From the NCBI GenBank assembly GCA_963676355.1, contig OY781093.1, positions 930,001 through 994,000 on the forward strand: a stretch of 64,000 nucleotides of DNA, in the 5' to 3' direction. The notes under the pieces were generated by a model. The model was not told where the DNA came from. It made no database searches and saw only the letters and a program-made list of their open reading frames with translations. The position numbers and the translations under genes are program-made. Origin of the DNA: JAGLOK01 sp963676355. Its GTDB lineage: Bacteria > Bacillota > Clostridia > Christensenellales > UMGS416. Positions 16,308-25,687 of this stretch are shown here, one piece after another (the first letter of the stretch is position 1; every line of letters starts with the position of its first letter).

Positions 16308-16352
16308 TATATAATTAAATGATTACAAACGATAAGAAGATGGGTGGTAATC

Positions 16353-16751
16353 ATGAAAAAGAAAGTAGCATTTGTTTGTACTCACAATTCCTGCAGGTCG
16401 CAGATGGCCGAAGGATGGGCCAGAGAGCTTGCAGGAGATAAGATGGAAATATATTCGGCAGGAACAGAAAATTACCCTGAGGTAAAACCTAAAGCTGTTG
16501 AGGCCATGAAAAATGCGGGAATCGATATAAGCAACCAGTATCCCAAGCTTTTAAGTGATATTCCAGCTGAATTGGACTATCTTATTACGATGGGGTGCGG
16601 TGTTGAATGTCCTTATGTTCCTACTAGAAACAGACAAGACTGGGGGCTTGAAGATCCTTCAGGAGGTACTCTTGAAGACTTTGAAAAAACAAGAGACATC
16701 ATTAAGGACAAGGTGATAAACCTTATTGATGAAATAAAAAACAATAATTAG
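16353..16751 (+). CDS. Low-molecular-weight phosphatase / arsenate reductase-like
   Basis: A 132-residue protein with the LMW-PTPase fold. The P-loop CTHNSCRS (Cys9, Arg15) follows VAFV; the general-acid Asp lies in EDPSGG; and MGCGVECPYVP supplies Cys82 and Cys86, as in thiol-dependent arsenate reductases. It could therefore reduce arsenate through a disulfide cascade or act as a tyrosine phosphatase; the extra cysteines favour the first. No arsB or arsR is nearby. I place the start at ATG 16353, after the GGGTGG ribosome site; GTG 16344 overlaps that site. Confidence 0.85.
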   Translation: MKKKVAFVCTHNSCRSQMAEGWARELAGDKMEIYSAGTENYPEVKPKAVEAMKNAGIDISNQYPKLLSDIPAELDYLITMGCGVECPYVPTRNRQDWGLEDPSGGTLEDFEKTRDIIKDKVINLIDEIKNNN

Positions 16752-16771
16752 ACCATCATTAAAGATTAATT

Positions 16772-16798
16772 AAAAACATCGGATTATATAATGTTTTT
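16772..16798 (+). terminator. Terminator after the arsenate reductase-like gene
   Basis: AAAAACAT (16772-16779), an 11-base loop and ATGTTTTT (16791-16798). It is AT-rich. Nothing else is clear in the following 176-base gap before the next gene. Confidence 0.5.
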
Positions 16799-16974
16799 CC
16801 TCAATTTATTATATAATGAAATGACTGAGCATGTTGCTAGTGGAGATTGTGTGGTTTTTGTGTTTATTTTATGTGAGAATTTAGTGCGATTGAACTATTG
16901 ATGAAGGTGATATGCTAAATAAATAATAGGTAACAGTTGCTGTCAACAAAATGATTGTTTACAGCATGTTATAA

Positions 16975-18042
16975 ATGATGGTGGAAATGAATAAAGATAA
17001 AAGAAAAAAGATTTTTAGAATATTATACATAGTGGGCACTATACTGGTTATAACCCTTATTGGTTTGCTGGATAAGAGCCTGGTAAATGTTGTGGATGCT
17101 TTAAAAAGCATTAACTGCACTTTCATATTGATTGGATTTGCAAGTGTTGTGCTTTTTTGGATAACCGATGGGCTGTTGTTGCATCATATCACATCTTATA
17201 TCTATGGGAAAACATCGCTGTTTAACTCGCTAAAAGCTGGAGTTATAGGTCTTTATTATGGTGCTTTGACACCATTTGCTTCAGGTGGACAGCCAATGCA
17301 GGTTGTTTATATGAATGGAAAAGATATCCCATATGGACCTTCTATGTGCATTGTTGCTGTTAAATTTATTGTTTATGAGATGTCCCTTTGCATATTCTAT
17401 ATTGCTGCAATGTTGTTTCGAGGCGGCTATTTTTATGCAAATTATAGGCAAGTTTTTTGGCTAACCACACTCGGCTTTGTAATTAATTTAGCTGCGGTTG
17501 TATTAATAGCTTTTATCATGGCAGATAAAAAAATTCCTTATAAAATTGGTTATGGAATTGTGAAGCTGTTAAACAAAATTAAAATTATTAAAAAGCCTGA
17601 AAAAGCATATAGTTCAATTGATAAAACAATTGAAGAGTTCCATGAAAGCACATACTATATTAAAAAGTACAAAGATAAAGTGGCTATTTCAGTATTGATT
17701 TCATTTGCAAATCTCGCTTTCTTATTTGCGATACCATACTTTATTTATATAGCATTCGGACACAATCAAAAATCTATTATTGATTTAATTACGATGCAGG
17801 CATTTTTATCACTTGCAGTTTCTTTCTTTCCTCTGCCCGGAGCATCAGGTGCTTCAGAAGGTGGGTTTTATCTGTTTTTTTCAGCGTATTTTACCAAAGT
17901 GCCAGTGTTTATCGCGATGCTGATATGGAGATTTATAAGCTATTACGCAATTCTTATTTTTGGAGCGGTAATGGTTGTTGTCGAAGAGATGTTTAAAATG
18001 CGAAAGCAAAAGCGGACGAATCAGGATGCAGATGTAGTCTAA
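16975..18042 (+). CDS. MprF-flippase/AglD-like multi-pass membrane protein
   Basis: A 355-residue integral membrane protein of the lysylphosphatidylglycerol synthase TM-region family (UPF0104/YbhN/AglD). It has about eight helices and the family's conserved stretches ALTPFASGGQPMQ and FPLPGASGASEGGF. In MprF this module flips aminoacylated lipids; stand-alone members lack the aminoacyl-transferase domain, as here. The ATG at 16975 has weak ribosome signals, and ATG 16987 (MNKDKRKK) is possible. It lies 229 bases upstream of an NRPS that I read as lysine-activating, which raises the idea of a lysyl-lipid system. That link is inference. Confidence 0.82.
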   Translation: MMVEMNKDKRKKIFRILYIVGTILVITLIGLLDKSLVNVVDALKSINCTFILIGFASVVLFWITDGLLLHHITSYIYGKTSLFNSLKAGVIGLYYGALTPFASGGQPMQVVYMNGKDIPYGPSMCIVAVKFIVYEMSLCIFYIAAMLFRGGYFYANYRQVFWLTTLGFVINLAAVVLIAFIMADKKIPYKIGYGIVKLLNKIKIIKKPEKAYSSIDKTIEEFHESTYYIKKYKDKVAISVLISFANLAFLFAIPYFIYIAFGHNQKSIIDLITMQAFLSLAVSFFPLPGASGASEGGFYLFFSAYFTKVPVFIAMLIWRFISYYAILIFGAVMVVVEEMFKMRKQKRTNQDADVV

Positions 18043-18271
18043 TGGTAAAAGTTGAGAAATTTTAATAAAAAATTAAAATAAAAGTGACACATATACGTAA
18101 ACTACTTGAAAAAAATATATAAATTTTGTAATATGTATATCATAGTGGGTTAATATTGGGTTTAGTAGGTTTATGAGGGTTATATGTATAGAGAAAATGT
18201 GTCTAATTGTTGGTGCATTGCATTAACAAATTATGGGTGTATTACTGCTTTAGTTTTTTCGGGAGAAAGCT

Positions 18272-21200
18272 ATGAAAAGTGATTATAGCTTCTATCCGTT
18301 AACTTATCCACAAAAGAACATATATCAAACTGAGGTAACGTACCCGGGGACATCAATCGGGACTATTTCAGCTACCCTTAGAATAAAAGAAAAAAATATT
18401 GATCCAAATCAACTCAACGAAGCTTTAAATCTTATCATTAAAACAAATGACGGCATGCGCTGTAGAATAAAAATGATTGACAGGGAGCCAAGGCAGTATT
18501 TTGTTAATTATGAGTATGAGCAATTTGATATTCTAGATTTTACTAACAAGCCAATAGATGAATTATTTGAATATGATAAAATAGAAACGCAGAAGCCTTT
18601 TAATTTGATAGACAGTAAATTGTACTATTTTTCTATTATAAAAATCAGTGATGATGAATGTGCTATATTTTCAAAGGTTCATCATATAATAAACGATGCT
18701 TGGGCAATAGTGCGCGTGGGCAATCTTGTTTTGGACTATTACGAAAAACTTAAGCATGGAGAAGATATAGATACATCAGATGTTCCTTCATATATTGATT
18801 ATATAAAAGATGAAATGAACTATCTTTCCAGTGAGCGCGTTGAAGTGGATAGCAAATTTTGGGACACACGCCTCGATACATTCCCAAATAATGTGACACT
18901 GAAGCAGAGAAAATCCAGAATCACAAACATAAAATCAAGAAGAAAAACATACCTTCTGCCTGAAAAACTTTCAAAACATTTACGTCAATATTGTAAAGAT
19001 ACAAGGACATCTATTTTTGCGGTTATTTTATCGGCATTTTCTATATATCTTAAAAGGACAACACATCAAAACAATATGGTTATCGGAACGCCTGTGTTAA
19101 ACAGATCTTCAAGAAGGCAGAAGAAAACCTTGGGCATGTTTATAAGCACTGTTCCTTTGTTTATTGATCTTCATGATGATGACAACTTTTTGGAGTTTAA
19201 TAAAAAGCTCACAAGAGAGTGGATGTCGGTGCTTAAACACCAGCGTTACCCTTTTGAACTTTTGCTTAAAAGGGCAAGAGATAGATATAAAGATCTTAAG
19301 GATCTTTTTGATGTAGTCATTTCTTATCAAAATGCGAGTTTTACTGAAAATCAAAGCTCAACCAACCATAAATCAAGATGGCACTTTAATGAATGCCAGC
19401 TTGAGTCTCTTTCAATTCACATAAATGACAGAGAAGGCGAAGGTATACTTGTTTTAGATTATGACTATCTGGACGATTTGTTTTACGAAAAAGAAATCGA
19501 CTTTTTGCATGATAATTTTATTCGTGTGCTTTGGCACGCTCTGGACAATCCTTCAAGGGAAATGTCCAAACTGGAGCTAATTTCAGAAGATGAAAAACAA
19601 AAAATGTTGCACGAGTTTAATTCAAAAACTGTGGAATATGACAAAACACTGACTTTGGTAGATTTATTTAAAGCACAAGTCAAAAAGACCCCGGATAAAA
19701 CAGCAATCATAAGCGGAAGCGAAATGATAACTTATGATAAACTTGACAAAATGTCTGATGTCCTTGCTGCAGAGCTTTTTGACAAGGGAATAAAAGAAGA
19801 AGATATTGTATGTCTTATGATTGATAAATCAGTTGATATGATAGTGTCAATTCTTTCTGTTCTAAAAGCCGGCGGGGGTTATCTTGCCATTGAATGTGAT
19901 TTGCCTGATGAAAGAAAAAAATATATCTTAAATGATAGCAAAGTAAAATATCTAATAACAAAAAACTGCAACGAGCCTTATTCGAAATTTGAAGGTGAAG
20001 TTATTAAAATAGAGGAAGTTGATTTTGCCCAACAGCCTAAAAACATTGAATACAAATTGAATGCAAAAAACATTGCATACATAATGTATACTTCAGGAAC
20101 AACGGGGCAGCCAAAAGGTGTTGTTATAGAACACAAAAGTGTTGTGAATTACGTGCATGCATTTTTAGATGAATTTAAATACGATGGCAGTGAAAAAGTG
20201 TTGCAACAGAGTTCATATTTATTTGATGCTTTTGTGGAAGAAGTGTATCCCACGCTTTCCGCGGGCGCAACACTGGTTCTTTCTAACAAATATGGAGCAA
20301 AGGATATGGTGGGGCTTGCAGAAACAATTAAGGAACATGAAGTTTCTGTTATAAGTGTTTCACCTCTTGTTTTAAATGAGCTAAACAAGATAAATGATTT
20401 TTCATCAGTAAAAACATTTATAAGCGGCGGGGATGTTTTAAAGCACGAATATTTCTGCAATTTGATTGAGAATGCGGATGTATATAACACGTATGGGCCT
20501 ACTGAAACTACCGTGTGCGCCACATATCATAAGTGTGAAAAAGAAAAGAAAGAAAACATTCCAATCGGAAAGCCGATAGCAAATTACAAAATATATATAT
20601 TGGATTCAAATCTTAATCTAGTCCCAATTGGTACTTGCGGCGAACTCTATATATCAGGAGTAGGTCTTGCCCGTGAATACATAAATAAACCTGATATAAC
20701 CGATGATGTTTTTATAGACAATCCATTTGAAGAAGGCGAGCGGCTTTATAGGACAAAAGACGCTGCCAGATGGTATCCGATGGGTGAAATCGAATACATG
20801 GGAAGAACGGACAGGCAAGTGAAAATTCGCGGAGTAAGGATAGAGCTTGGCGAAATTGAAAGTGAAATGTTAAAGATTGAAGGAATAGGAACCGCTGTCG
20901 TAATCGACAGGATTATTTCTGATGACAAAAAGAAGCTTTGCGCTTTTTATCAAAAGTCTGGTGATATTTCAGTTAGTCAAGTAAGAGACAGGCTAAGAAA
21001 AGTTTTGCCTTCATATATGATTCCTTCGTATTTTCTGGATATGGAAAAAATGCCGCTTACACCCGGAGGTAAGGTGAATACTGAATTACTTCCTCCTGTT
21101 GAGCGTATGATATTAAGCGAAGAAAATGAATATGTAGCGCCCGCAAACGAAACAGAGCGAAATTTAACTGGCATTATTGAGAGCTTGCTTAAAGTTGAGC

Positions 21201-22261
21201 GAGTGGGAATGAATGATAATTACTTTGAGCTTGGCGGAGATTCATTGGATTTGACCACCTTGGCGTTTCAAATTGCGGATGAATTCAATGTGGATATACC
21301 GCTTGAAAAGCTATTTATGTCAGTAAACATAAAAGAAATTGCTGAATATGTTATAGCTGCTGCGCCAAAAGATGAAAAAACACAATATGCTGATAATGTT
21401 TTTTTGTTGCACAAAGGAAATCATGATAACAATATATTTTTCATCCATGATGGAATCGGGGGCATAGGGGCTTATGTTGAAGTGGGTAATATGCTCAAAT
21501 CATATAACGTATGGGGAATAAGGTCTGACATACCTCAAGCACTAGAACCACAAATTTTATCAATTGAAGATATGGGAAAAAGGTATACAAAAGAAATAAT
21601 AAAAGTAGCTGATGAACCATATAATATTGCAGGATGGTGCATTGGTGGTACGATAGCATACGAAGTACACAGACAGCTTCAGCTTATGGGAAAAAGAACC
21701 GGAAGCTTGACATTGATTGACACAATCGGTCCTAAAAAATGGTATGGAGAGACCGAATTAAGCTTAGCTGAAGAAAAAGAATTTGTATCCAATAATTTGG
21801 GCTATGATATAAAAAGCGAACTCATAAAAAGTTCGAGCAGCATAAAGGAGCTTTGGGAAAATGTTGTCTGCGATATAGAAAAGTCACAGAATAAGAAGAA
21901 TATTATAAGAGATTTTATTTATAAAGTGCCCGATGATATCGTAAACTATTTAGATGATTATCATGAATCACCTGTTAAAGATATTTTTACATTTATAAAT
22001 GTTGTAAGAAGCTTTCATATTGCAAGAGTTATGTATTTTCCTCAAAGTAAAATTGAAGGGGATGTATGTTTTATTCAGGCCAAAGAAAATAGCATAGAAA
22101 GCGATTCTTCAATTTGGGATGAATATGTTAAAGGAGAAGTTGTAAACACAACTGTCCGAGGAGATCACTACACGATCTTAAAATCAGAGGGAGCATTTGA
22201 GATATCTAGGATTTTGGTTAATCAGGCTGAGATTAAGGAGGGTATAAATGCAAAATTATGA
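18272..22261 (+). CDS. Single-module NRPS, C-A-T-TE, probably lysine-activating
   Basis: A 1329-residue synthetase. The condensation domain (about 1-430) has the active-site motif as HHIINDA (His137-His138, Asp142; the usual final Gly is Ala). The adenylation domain (about 455-960) has YTSGTTGQPKG, NTYGPTETT, RTDRQVKIRGVRIELGE and the closing-lysine segment PLTPGGKV. The specificity code by eye is DAESIGTVC, close to lysine codes. The carrier domain has Ser991 in GGDSL. The thioesterase has GWCIGG (Cys1123 in place of the usual Ser), Asp1150 and His1299. A module beginning with a C domain needs an upstream acyl or aminoacyl donor, not seen here. GGGAG ribosome site. The kinase gene overlaps its end by 14 bases. 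Confidence 0.92.
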   Translation: MKSDYSFYPLTYPQKNIYQTEVTYPGTSIGTISATLRIKEKNIDPNQLNEALNLIIKTNDGMRCRIKMIDREPRQYFVNYEYEQFDILDFTNKPIDELFEYDKIETQKPFNLIDSKLYYFSIIKISDDECAIFSKVHHIINDAWAIVRVGNLVLDYYEKLKHGEDIDTSDVPSYIDYIKDEMNYLSSERVEVDSKFWDTRLDTFPNNVTLKQRKSRITNIKSRRKTYLLPEKLSKHLRQYCKDTRTSIFAVILSAFSIYLKRTTHQNNMVIGTPVLNRSSRRQKKTLGMFISTVPLFIDLHDDDNFLEFNKKLTREWMSVLKHQRYPFELLLKRARDRYKDLKDLFDVVISYQNASFTENQSSTNHKSRWHFNECQLESLSIHINDREGEGILVLDYDYLDDLFYEKEIDFLHDNFIRVLWHALDNPSREMSKLELISEDEKQKMLHEFNSKTVEYDKTLTLVDLFKAQVKKTPDKTAIISGSEMITYDKLDKMSDVLAAELFDKGIKEEDIVCLMIDKSVDMIVSILSVLKAGGGYLAIECDLPDERKKYILNDSKVKYLITKNCNEPYSKFEGEVIKIEEVDFAQQPKNIEYKLNAKNIAYIMYTSGTTGQPKGVVIEHKSVVNYVHAFLDEFKYDGSEKVLQQSSYLFDAFVEEVYPTLSAGATLVLSNKYGAKDMVGLAETIKEHEVSVISVSPLVLNELNKINDFSSVKTFISGGDVLKHEYFCNLIENADVYNTYGPTETTVCATYHKCEKEKKENIPIGKPIANYKIYILDSNLNLVPIGTCGELYISGVGLAREYINKPDITDDVFIDNPFEEGERLYRTKDAARWYPMGEIEYMGRTDRQVKIRGVRIELGEIESEMLKIEGIGTAVVIDRIISDDKKKLCAFYQKSGDISVSQVRDRLRKVLPSYMIPSYFLDMEKMPLTPGGKVNTELLPPVERMILSEENEYVAPANETERNLTGIIESLLKVERVGMNDNYFELGGDSLDLTTLAFQIADEFNVDIPLEKLFMSVNIKEIAEYVIAAAPKDEKTQYADNVFLLHKGNHDNNIFFIHDGIGGIGAYVEVGNMLKSYNVWGIRSDIPQALEPQILSIEDMGKRYTKEIIKVADEPYNIAGWCIGGTIAYEVHRQLQLMGKRTGSLTLIDTIGPKKWYGETELSLAEEKEFVSNNLGYDIKSELIKSSSSIKELWENVVCDIEKSQNKKNIIRDFIYKVPDDIVNYLDDYHESPVKDIFTFINVVRSFHIARVMYFPQSKIEGDVCFIQAKENSIESDSSIWDEYVKGEVVNTTVRGDHYTILKSEGAFEISRILVNQAEIKEGINAKL

Positions 22262-24092
22262 TATGGTTTTGATTGCCCTTATAATATCTTCGTTTTTTTT
22301 GTTTGTGCTTTTTGTCTATATACTTCAGCTAAAAGAAAAAAAACAGATTATAAATGCATTTTTATCTGCAATAGGTTTTGCTCTTCTATGGGTATTAAGC
22401 AATTCTCTTGAGCTCTATTTTTACATTCAAGACAATGATATATATAAAATATTTGTTTACCCAGGATTTGTGGGACTATGTTTTTTACCGGCGTCATTGT
22501 TTTACGTAGGTCTAATTTTTGCAAAAACAAAAATTAATTTTTCTTGGCATCATGTTCTTATTGTATTATTACCATTGGCTGATTGCGGACTAATTCTTAC
22601 TAATGAAATACACCATATGTTTATCGAAAATTATGCGATAAGCAATATGGACATTGTGTACGGGAAATTGTTTTTCGTACACACTATAATATCATACGGA
22701 TTTTTGTTTACTGGTCTGTATTTTTTGGCAAGTTCATCTATTAAAACTACAGGATTTTTCTCAAAACAATCGCTTTTGATATTTGTTGGAATTGCGATTC
22801 CTTTGGTAGTAAACATATTCTATACAATGAAAATTGTAGTTATGAATGTCTATTTGACCACAATTTCGTTTACTGCAGCAGTTGTTCTTTTTGTATTTTC
22901 TATTCTTAAATTCAGCTTTTTAAACGTCGTGCCAATTGCACTTAGGAATATTGTTGATAATATTTCAGATGGATTTTTAGTAATAGACAATGATTTGAAA
23001 ATAATCGATTACAATAAAACATTTGAAGAAACATTTGAAAATTATCTTGATATAAAAAGAAATGTTGATATTAAAAGCGTATTCGCATCGGATGATAAGA
23101 AGACTTCAACTTTTTGCGAGCTTTATGATATGGTACAGTTTTCTTTGGACTTAAAGCAGCCATTGTCTGCTGACAAGCATATACAATATAAAGATTTTGA
23201 TAAGCATTTTAAAATCGAAGTCACAACAATTAACACAAAATCGCAAGGTCAGCTGGGCATGGTTATGCTTCTTAAAGATATAACTCAAAATGTTAAAGAC
23301 ATGGAAACGATTAAGGAAAAGCAAGAAATTCTAATGGGACAAGAAAGGCTTGCTTCGCTTGGACAGCTTATAGGTGGGATAGCTCACAACCTTAAAACTC
23401 CGATAATGTCGATATCAGGAGGAGTAGAGGGTATAAAAGATTTAGCTGAGGAATATTTAGATTCCATAGGAGATTCTAGTGTAACAGATGATGATCATAG
23501 AGAAATTGCCAGAGAAATTATAGAGTGGGTAGGCAAGGTAAAGCCCCATTGCGGCTATATGTCTGATATTATAAGCGCAGTTAAAGGGCAAGCGGTTCAG
23601 TTTAACACTTCGGGGTTTATAAGCTTTACAATTGACGAAGTTGTAAAAAGGATAGATATATTGCTTAAGCATGAGCTTATTCGATATCACGCGGACATGA
23701 AAACAACAGTAGATGTTGACAGAATGACAGAACTGCGTGGAGATGTTAACTCTCTTGTACAGGTGCTTGACAATTTGATTATTAATGCAATACAATCATA
23801 TGAAGGTGAGAAGGGCGAGATACTCTTCCATGTTACACAAGCCGGTCCCAATGTAATATTTATAATTACAGATAGTGGGAAAGGGATTAGCGATTCTCTG
23901 AAAGAAAAGCTATTTAGAGAAATGGTGACCACCAAGGGCAAGGATGGCACTGGACTTGGTTTATTTATGTCATATTCAACAATAAAGGGTAAATTTGAGG
24001 GTGATATGTGGTTTGAGTCACAAGAGGGCAAGGGAACTACTTTCTATGTATCAATTCCACAGCTTAACAGCGCCAGAGCGGAGAGTATGTAA
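22248..24092 (+). CDS. 7TM-PAS sensor histidine kinase
   Basis: A 614-residue membrane sensor kinase. Seven helices fill about residues 4-228 (a HisKA_7TM-type N-terminus), then a PAS-like domain (about 235-350), a dimerisation/phosphoacceptor helix with GGIAHNLKTPIMS (His380), and an ATPase domain with an N box NLIINAIQSY, G1 DSGKGIS and G2 GTGLGL. It passes phosphate to a partner regulator. GGAGGG precedes the ATG at 22248, inside the end of the NRPS gene, so translation is coupled. The response regulator gene begins 2 bases after its stop, making a clear cognate pair. The input signal is unknown. Confidence 0.92.
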   Translation: MQNYDMVLIALIISSFFLFVLFVYILQLKEKKQIINAFLSAIGFALLWVLSNSLELYFYIQDNDIYKIFVYPGFVGLCFLPASLFYVGLIFAKTKINFSWHHVLIVLLPLADCGLILTNEIHHMFIENYAISNMDIVYGKLFFVHTIISYGFLFTGLYFLASSSIKTTGFFSKQSLLIFVGIAIPLVVNIFYTMKIVVMNVYLTTISFTAAVVLFVFSILKFSFLNVVPIALRNIVDNISDGFLVIDNDLKIIDYNKTFEETFENYLDIKRNVDIKSVFASDDKKTSTFCELYDMVQFSLDLKQPLSADKHIQYKDFDKHFKIEVTTINTKSQGQLGMVMLLKDITQNVKDMETIKEKQEILMGQERLASLGQLIGGIAHNLKTPIMSISGGVEGIKDLAEEYLDSIGDSSVTDDDHREIAREIIEWVGKVKPHCGYMSDIISAVKGQAVQFNTSGFISFTIDEVVKRIDILLKHELIRYHADMKTTVDVDRMTELRGDVNSLVQVLDNLIINAIQSYEGEKGEILFHVTQAGPNVIFIITDSGKGISDSLKEKLFREMVTTKGKDGTGLGLFMSYSTIKGKFEGDMWFESQEGKGTTFYVSIPQLNSARAESM

Positions 24093-24094
24093 CT

Positions 24095-25636
24095 TTGAGA
24101 AAAAGAAAAATACCAACACAATTTAAGTATAAGATACTTGTTGTAGATGATGAGATTGGCATTATAGATTCCCTTTCTGTTGTTTTAAAGAGAAACGGCT
24201 ATGGATTTGTTGGCATAACAGATCCTATGGAAGCTATAGAACGCGTTAAAAACGAGCATTTTGATTTGCTTATTTTAGACTTTCTGATGAAACCTATTCA
24301 TGGCGATGAAGTTGTTGAGAAAATCCGCGAGTTTAATCAGGAATTATATATATTGCTGCTTACAGGGCATAAAGATTTGGCTCCGCCGCTTGAAACAATA
24401 AGAGCTCTTGATATCCAAGGCTATTGCGAAAAAAGCGATAGGTTTGACCAACTTTTGCTGCTTGTAGAATCAGGAATAAAGTCAATATCCCAAATGGAGA
24501 CAATAAAAGCATTCAGAGATGGATTAAACAGCATATTAGAAGCTATGCCAAAGATATATCAACTTCAGCCAATTGGAAATATACTTGAGGAAATATTGTC
24601 TGAGATACTTCCGCTTATTAACAGCGAAAGCGCATTTATAATAGTGGATGATACATCAATGGATTTAAGCATGATTGGAAGCTCTGAAGCGCTTAATGAT
24701 GTAAATATTAATAGAACTATTTTTAAAGGCATAGGCAAATATAAGACTGACATTGAAGATTTTGTTGAAATGCTTGATCCACAGATGATGGAACAGATAG
24801 GATATGCAAGAACGGAAAAGAAAGTCATTCAGCTTGATGAAGGAGTTATACTACCTCTAATTAATGAGTTTGACGATACAATCGGTGTGATTTTTGTTGA
24901 GACATCCAGCGTAGAAGATGGCAAGGAACTTTTAGAGATTTATTCTTCGCAGGCTGCGTCGTCTTTAAACAATGCTTTCCTTCACTCACTTGTAAACATT
25001 AAAAATGATGAGTTGAACAAAACATATATCGAGCTTAAGGAAAGATATATGGACACTATAAAGGCTTTACGCCTTGTGGTTGACGCTAAAGATATTTACA
25101 CAAGAGGGCACTCAGACAGAGTGGCTTATTATTGCCAGAAAATCGGAGAAAAACTGGATCTGGATAAAACAGAAATTGAGACATTAAGAATCAGTGGCAT
25201 GTTCCATGATGTAGGCAAAATCGGGACTAGAGATGATATTATTTTAAAAAGTGACAAGCTTAATGCAATTGAGTATAAAGAAATAAAAAAACACCCACTT
25301 AAAGGGGCACATATATTGTCGGCTGTTTCTATGTTTAAAGATGTAGTGCCGCTTGTTAAGTGCCATCATGAGAAAATGGACGGAACGGGTTACCCTGGTG
25401 GACTAAAAGGCGACGAGATTCCTCTTCTTGCAAGAGTCATTTCTGTAGCCGATGCGTTTGATGCTATGATGTCTGACAGACTATATAGGTCAAAGCTTGA
25501 TTTAAGTGAGGCGATTTCTCAGCTTCAAAAGAATGCTGGCACACAGTTTGATGAGAACATCGTTAGGATATTTGTGGACATACTTGATGACTATGATGAA
25601 ATGCATGAGGAACTTAAATCTACATTTGATTCATAA
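24095..25636 (+). CDS. Response regulator with HD-GYP output
   Basis: A 513-residue regulator. The receiver domain (about residues 12-130) has VVDDE and phospho-acceptor Asp62 in LILDFLMKP. A middle GAF-like region (about 150-300) links to an HD-GYP phosphodiesterase (about 320-500) with FHDVGKIG (His371-Asp372), CHHEKMDGTGYP and ARVISVADAFDAM, all metal and GYP residues intact. It should hydrolyse cyclic di-GMP when phosphorylated or released. The start is TTG 24095 after GGAGAG. It is the third gene of the NRPS-kinase-regulator operon. Confidence 0.92.
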   Translation: MRKRKIPTQFKYKILVVDDEIGIIDSLSVVLKRNGYGFVGITDPMEAIERVKNEHFDLLILDFLMKPIHGDEVVEKIREFNQELYILLLTGHKDLAPPLETIRALDIQGYCEKSDRFDQLLLLVESGIKSISQMETIKAFRDGLNSILEAMPKIYQLQPIGNILEEILSEILPLINSESAFIIVDDTSMDLSMIGSSEALNDVNINRTIFKGIGKYKTDIEDFVEMLDPQMMEQIGYARTEKKVIQLDEGVILPLINEFDDTIGVIFVETSSVEDGKELLEIYSSQAASSLNNAFLHSLVNIKNDELNKTYIELKERYMDTIKALRLVVDAKDIYTRGHSDRVAYYCQKIGEKLDLDKTEIETLRISGMFHDVGKIGTRDDIILKSDKLNAIEYKEIKKHPLKGAHILSAVSMFKDVVPLVKCHHEKMDGTGYPGGLKGDEIPLLARVISVADAFDAMMSDRLYRSKLDLSEAISQLQKNAGTQFDENIVRIFVDILDDYDEMHEELKSTFDS

Positions 25637-25687
25637 CATGTTGTAATAAAAAAACTCAACATACCTATCTCGGATAAAGGCTATCTG

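Noticed and set aside
16344..16352. Upstream start for the arsenate reductase-like gene
   Set aside because: The GTG overlaps the Shine-Dalgarno sequence serving ATG 16353; the family starts near the later Met.
25637..25687. Terminator between the HD-GYP gene and the PPDK_N fusion
   Set aside because: ATGTTG and CAACAT arms are short with a long loop and no firm T-run, so the evidence is too weak to list.
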